Assembly: GCA_017871115.1 (NCBI GenBank)
Contig: JAFCIZ010000005.1
Coordinates: forward strand, 2,650,501 to 2,714,500
Direction: 5' to 3'
Source of the DNA: Cunninghamella blakesleeana
Lineage: Eukaryota > Mucoromycota > Mucoromycetes > Mucorales > Cunninghamellaceae
DNA length: 64,000 nt
In this document: positions 59,864 to 64,000 of the stretch, piece after piece
How the letters are laid out: each line of letters opens with the position of its first letter
Position numbering within the stretch: position 1 is the stretch's first letter
Program-made: the position numbers and the translations under genes
The notes under the pieces: generated by a model
Told to the model about the DNA's origin: nothing
Database searches by the model: none
Seen by the model: the letters and a program-made list of their open reading frames with translations, nothing else

Positions 59864-59977
59864 ATGATGAAATCATTTGAAATTTTAATCAATAATTCTT
59901 GCCTCAGTGGTGGTTATTTATGCAATTGTCGAGATGACTGTAAATGTGCACTAGGAAAATGTATATACCAATGCTAA
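59864..59977 (+). CDS. Small Cys-rich metallothionein-like peptide
   Basis: Single short ORF of 37 codons (ATG ATG start), reading MMKSFEILINNS then CLSGGYLCNCRDDCKCALGK and ending CIYQC. Seven cysteines (13, 20, 22, 26, 28, 33, 37) include two C-x-C pairs and spaced C-x3-C and C-x4-C links, with no aromatic residue in the Cys core apart from Tyr. This is the composition of metallothioneins, which bind Cu(I), Zn or Cd through thiolates. No upstream exon, signal peptide or nearby related gene is visible. It lies in the gap between divergent RQC2 and SLH1. Cys count is unlikely by chance in 28-30% GC DNA, but length is short and no homologue was tested. An alternative is a chance ORF. Confidence 0.45.
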   Translation: MMKSFEILINNSCLSGGYLCNCRDDCKCALGKCIYQC

Positions 59978-60659
59978 TCTTGTCAAAAAAGTCGAATATT
60001 TAAAAAAAAAATAACCAAAGTTCAATTTAATAATATAATTTTTTTTAACCCTTTAATTTCATATGCCACCTTCGTTTTTACTTTTTATTTTTTCTATGTT
60101 TATAATTTTTTATTTTTATATTATTGAACATATTATTTTTATATTTTGATTATTAACCATCATTATTCAGTAAAATATTAAGATTTATATATATTTCATT
60201 GCTCAATTTATTAATAAAATCTAAATGAATAGAATTTGACAATAATATTATTTTATTTTAACCCCAGTAGTTTGTTTTAGTCTTTTGAAAATTGGCGTAA
60301 ACTTTTTTTTTTCATTACAATTGTGTATTTGTAAAAATAATTTATAAACAAGCTATTTATTTATTATTTTCTCTTTTAATTTAGAGTTACTTATTGATTT
60401 ATTTATTTATGAAAGATTAATATGGTTAAATATATAATATAAAGAGTGATTTTTTTAAATATTATTTGTGTTAAGAAAACTCGTAGTGTGTTCAGAGTAA
60501 TTCCCAAGTTGCCAACTACCAAGTAAATTAAAATTTTTAAATTCCACCGCCGCAGTTTTTTTTTGCGGCAGTAAGTTATAAATTTTTAAAGTGTTTATTT
60601 TTTTTCGCTCTTTCTTTAACAATTTAAAACTATTTCAAAAAAGGTGTGATCGATTTATA
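59978..60659. promoter_or_regulatory. SLH1 upstream region
   Basis: AT-rich, containing a GC-rich hairpin (GCCGCA, 60549-60554, with TGCGGC, 60564-60569) immediately followed by a consensus donor gtaagt (60571-60576). A possible 5'-UTR intron could run to the acceptor aaaaaag just before the ATG region. Confidence 0.4.
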
Positions 60660-63600
60660 ATGGTTACTAGTACACCTTTTAGTGATTTATTACATCAGTT
60701 AGTAAATTCATCAAGTCAAAATGCTTCTGTAAAAGGAAAGGGAAAAGGGAAAGCAAGCTCAACTGCATCTTCGTTTTTCACAGCAACACTTCCAAAAAAT
60801 GAATCTGATAAGCTGACAGTAGTTGATGAGTTTTGTAAACTTGTTGAACAATATGACAGTAATGATGGTTCTGGAATTATAACAAGTAAGTAACGTCATT
60901 AAATATTTTTATATATTTATACAGCTTCTAAATTCAAATATATCACTGTATCCATCTATGTACTTGAAAAATTTATGCAGAAAATAGTATAAAATAATGT
61001 GGCTAAATATTATTTCTCTTTTAAACAATAGCTTATGGAAAAGATATACCATTCCATCCTCCGGAAAATCCATGGTATGATTTTAAGTTGCATAACATTG
61101 AATATGAACATCAACAGCAACAGCAAATACAACAAGAAATACAAAATCAACAATATTCTTCAGCTATTGTTTATGATCGCGAATGGTTATTGAAGTGAGT
61201 GATGATATTTTTTTTATCGCATTTTTATAAATCAACTTGGCATATTTATACGTTTGATTTTTTATAGACAATGCCGTCAATATACATCCTCCCATGGAAA
61301 TAATGGGTTAACCGAAGTACAACTATGTATTGATTTATTCACTATTCTCAGGTCAAATGATAACGGTAAGTTTAACAATAGTAATGAAAAATAAAATATA
61401 AAAGAAATTGTGTCAAGATAAATATTAATATTGAGTATACACATATACATACACACATTCATATTAGATGATGACATTCAAGCTGCTTTAGTTGATATCC
61501 TTGGATTTGAATCCTTAGAACTTATTACTGAGTTAATAACAAATCGCTCAGCCCTCATTAACAATATCATCAATATGGTAGATAAAATAAAAAAGATATT
61601 CAAATTTAACATCACTATTATTAGAAGAAAACTAAAATTATATTTTGTTTGAAATGTAGTCTGATCATATAGTGCAACAAAAAAGCAAACATCACAACAA
61701 TAATAATACGATAAGAAATCCAACTTATGGAGCTCAAGTGATAGTTCAATCCGAAGAGGAAATAAAAAAAAGGAAACAATTAAGAAAAGAACAAAAAAAG
61801 GCATCAAAATCTCATCAAAAGGATCAAGGTAAAATATATAATATAATATTATGGTTATATGTATAGTTATAATATGACTATATTAATTGATTTTTTATTT
61901 TATTTTTTTCTTTCTAAATTACTTATAGATAACGATGCAGCATTATCGCGTAGCATACTTGGTTTTGATGGTGTATATCTTAAACAGGCAAGAGAAGATG
62001 CATTATTATCTGCTAGTCAAGCTCCATTATTTAGTTCCAATTATAAGGTAATATATATATTGATTTATTTATACAGTTTTACATTCATACATGACATTTA
62101 CATTTTTTTTCATTTTTCTAATTTTTTTAAACAGAGTAAAGATGAAATCAAATATCCTAATGTTTATCAATCTGGAAGATCAGGTAGTACTTTATCAATG
62201 TTTGGTACAAGATATGTTTTACCTGCTGGAACTGTAAGGGAAGAATATAATGATTATGAAGAAACCATCATACCAGTTCCTAAACAAGCTCCTATTCGTG
62301 ATGGTGAAAGGAGAATACCAATCAGTGAACTCGATAACTTAGCTGGTGGAGCTTTTAGGGCCTATGAAACTTTAAATCGTGTGCAATCTATTGTTTATCC
62401 TATTGCTTATGAAACGAATGAAAATATGCTGGTATGTGCCCCAACAGGTGCTGGTAAAACTGATGTAGCTATGTTAACTGTTCTTCGATGTATTTCTCAA
62501 TTTTGTAATCCACCCCCTGTCAAAAATACTACCGATATCAATTTTACTATTGCTAAAGACGATTTTAAGATTGTTTATGTTGCACCAATGAAAGCCTTAG
62601 CTGCAGAAGTGGTAGAAAAAATGGGGAAGCGTTTAAAATTTTTGGGAATCAGTGTTCGTGAATTAACTGGGGATATGCAATTAACTAAAAGTGAAATTAT
62701 GTCTACTCAATTTATTGTTACAACACCAGAAAAATGGGATGTTATTACACGTAAAAGTACGGGTGATGTTGAATTGGCTCAAAAAGTAAAATTGTTGATC
62801 ATTGATGAAGTGCATATTTTACATGAAGATCGTGGGGCTGTTATTGAAAGTATCATTGCTAGGACATTACGTCAAGTAAGTGAAATAAAATAAAATAATA
62901 TAAAATAAAAGATAAATTAATGATTATATATATATATATATATTAGATTTCATCATTAATTTTTATTTTTACTTGTGTATTATAGGTTGAATCAAGTCAA
63001 TCATTAATTCGTATTGTTGGTTTATCGGCTACATTACCTAATTATTTAGACGTTGCAGCATTTTTGAGAGTGAATCCTTATCAAGGCCTTTTCTTCTTTG
63101 ATAGTGGCTTCAGACCTGTGCCATTAGAACAGCATTTTATCGGTGTAAAAGGGAAACCAAATTCAATTCAATCCAATGAACGGATGAATAAAGCATGTTT
63201 TGATAAAGTATCTGAATTAGTAGAACAAGGGCATCAAGTTATGGTATTTGTACATGCAAGAAAGGAAACAGTGAAGACAGCACAAGTATTACGTGAACAA
63301 GCGATTAATGAAGGCTTATCAGAAATATTTGACTCTGTTCAACATCCAAAATATGGTAGCTTTGGAAAAGAAGTCAGTAAATCAAGAAATAGAGAATTAA
63401 AAGAATTACTCCCTTCTGGTTTTGGTATTCATCACGCTGGTATGCTTCGTTCTGATCGTAGCCTTACCGAAAGGTTATTTGCGGAAGGTGTTATAAAGGT
63501 TCTTTGTTGTACTGCTACGCTTGCATGGGGTGTTAATTTACCAGCTTATGCTGTTGTGATTAAGGGTACACAAGTTTATGATTCTCAAAAAGGTAGTTTT

Positions 63601-64000
63601 ATTGATCTCTCCATTTTAGATGTTTTGCAAATCTTTGGTCGTGCTGGTCGTCCTCAATATGAAACTCATGGGGTTGGTTATATTCTTACAACACATGATC
63701 GTCTTGGCCATTATATATCTAATATTACCCAACAACATCCCATTGAATCTAAGTTTATTGAAAATATTGTTGATAATTTAAATGCAGAAATTTCATTGGG
63801 AACTGTTACAAACGTTGATGAAGCTGTTACTTGGTTAAGTTATACATTCTTATATGTCCGTATGAAACGTAATCCTTTTGTATATGGTATGGATCATTCT
63901 GAGCCTGCAGAAGATCCATTATTAGGAAGGAAAAGACATGAGATTATTACTATGGCTGCTGAACGACTTGCTAGATGTCAAATGATTATTTATGACCAAT
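60660..64000 (+). CDS. SLH1: RQT/ASC-1 helicase Slh1/ASCC3 (3' end outside window)
   Basis: Ski2-like RNA helicase that dissociates collided ribosomes. Exons are 60660-60885, 61032-61194, 61268-61365, 61468-61577, 61660-61828, 61929-62047, 62135-62875 and 62986 to beyond 64000, all in phase, with about 1,230 nt of helicase coding seen after the N-terminus. The N-terminal 300 residues include the family segment [17 protein letters not shown] and [13 protein letters not shown]. Walker A is APTGAGKTD (about residue 399), followed by [51 protein letters not shown] and [14 protein letters not shown] with HEDRG, plus the short N-terminal region before the first helicase core, fits Slh1/ASCC3 and not Brr2 (DEIH). 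The second cassette lies beyond the window. Start at 60660 follows the family; the GTG further upstream is not used. Confidence 0.94.

Noticed and set aside
60660..64000. Brr2 instead of Slh1
   Set aside because: The helicase reads DEVH with HEDRG and has a short N-terminal region; Brr2 has DEIH and a longer N-terminus.
1..64000. tRNA, rRNA, CRISPR or intact transposon
   Set aside because: No cloverleaf B-box (ggttcgaatcc type), no repeat-spacer array and no transposase or terminal inverted repeats could be found.

Overview
This is nuclear DNA from a very AT-rich, intron-dense fungus. The gene set points to an early-diverging filamentous fungus, most likely Mucoromycota (Mucorales-like). The evidence is a chitin-synthase regulator of the Skt5/Chs4 type with a CAAX tail, a fungal complex I 17.8-kDa-type subunit, a mitochondrial Mrp51-type protein, an F-BAR/RhoGAP and a Hal4/Npr1-type kinase. 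Introns are short and many (GTAAGT or GTAAAT donors, TAG acceptors), coding regions prefer A/T-ending codons, and noncoding DNA is dominated by A/T homopolymers, (TA)n and (AAT)n. The genus cannot be read from the sequence alone. I see no tRNA, rRNA, CRISPR array or intact transposon.

Layout. 1-2.4 kb: ribosomal proteins eS8 (5' end outside the window) and uL5. 3.1-3.7 kb: small Asn-rich unknown. 4.3-9.6 kb: F-BAR-DEP-RhoGAP (-) divergent from an RCC1-repeat protein (+). 10-14.3 kb: Mrp51 (-) and an acidic single-pass membrane protein (-). 15-16.7 kb: thioredoxin reductase (-). 18.2-20 kb: Skt5-like (-). 22.2-23.6 kb: unusual GATA-like zinc protein (+). 25.5-31.1 kb: START protein (-) and TBC RabGAP (-). 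32.3-34.8 kb: a FANCC-like solenoid (-). 36.5-39.2 kb: mitochondrial aconitase (-). 40.8-42.3 kb: Ser/Thr kinase (-). 43.5-45.8 kb: UCH37-family protein (+). 46.4-49.4 kb: TMEM230 (-) and an NXPE/PC-esterase-like type II membrane protein (-). 50.7-52.8 kb: complex I subunit (+) and MsrB (+). 53-58.2 kb: Rqc2/NEMF (-). 59.9 kb: tiny Cys-rich metallothionein-like ORF (+). 60.7 kb to the end: Slh1/ASCC3 helicase (+, 3' end outside).

Most genes are ordinary housekeeping genes. Four items deserve a second look. (1) The UCH37 homologue keeps Gln82, His159 and Asp174, but the residue at the catalytic cysteine position (88) is tyrosine, so it is predicted to be a pseudo-deubiquitinase. (2) There is a probable fungal homologue of the Fanconi anaemia core protein FANCC. 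(3) Rqc2 and Slh1, which act in successive steps on collided or stalled ribosomes, lie head-to-head and share a GC-rich motif upstream. (4) A 37-aa, 7-Cys metallothionein-like ORF lies in the gap between them. Exon models were built by hand from splice signals, reading-frame phase and family conservation. Every multi-exon model given closes in phase, but none has transcript support.
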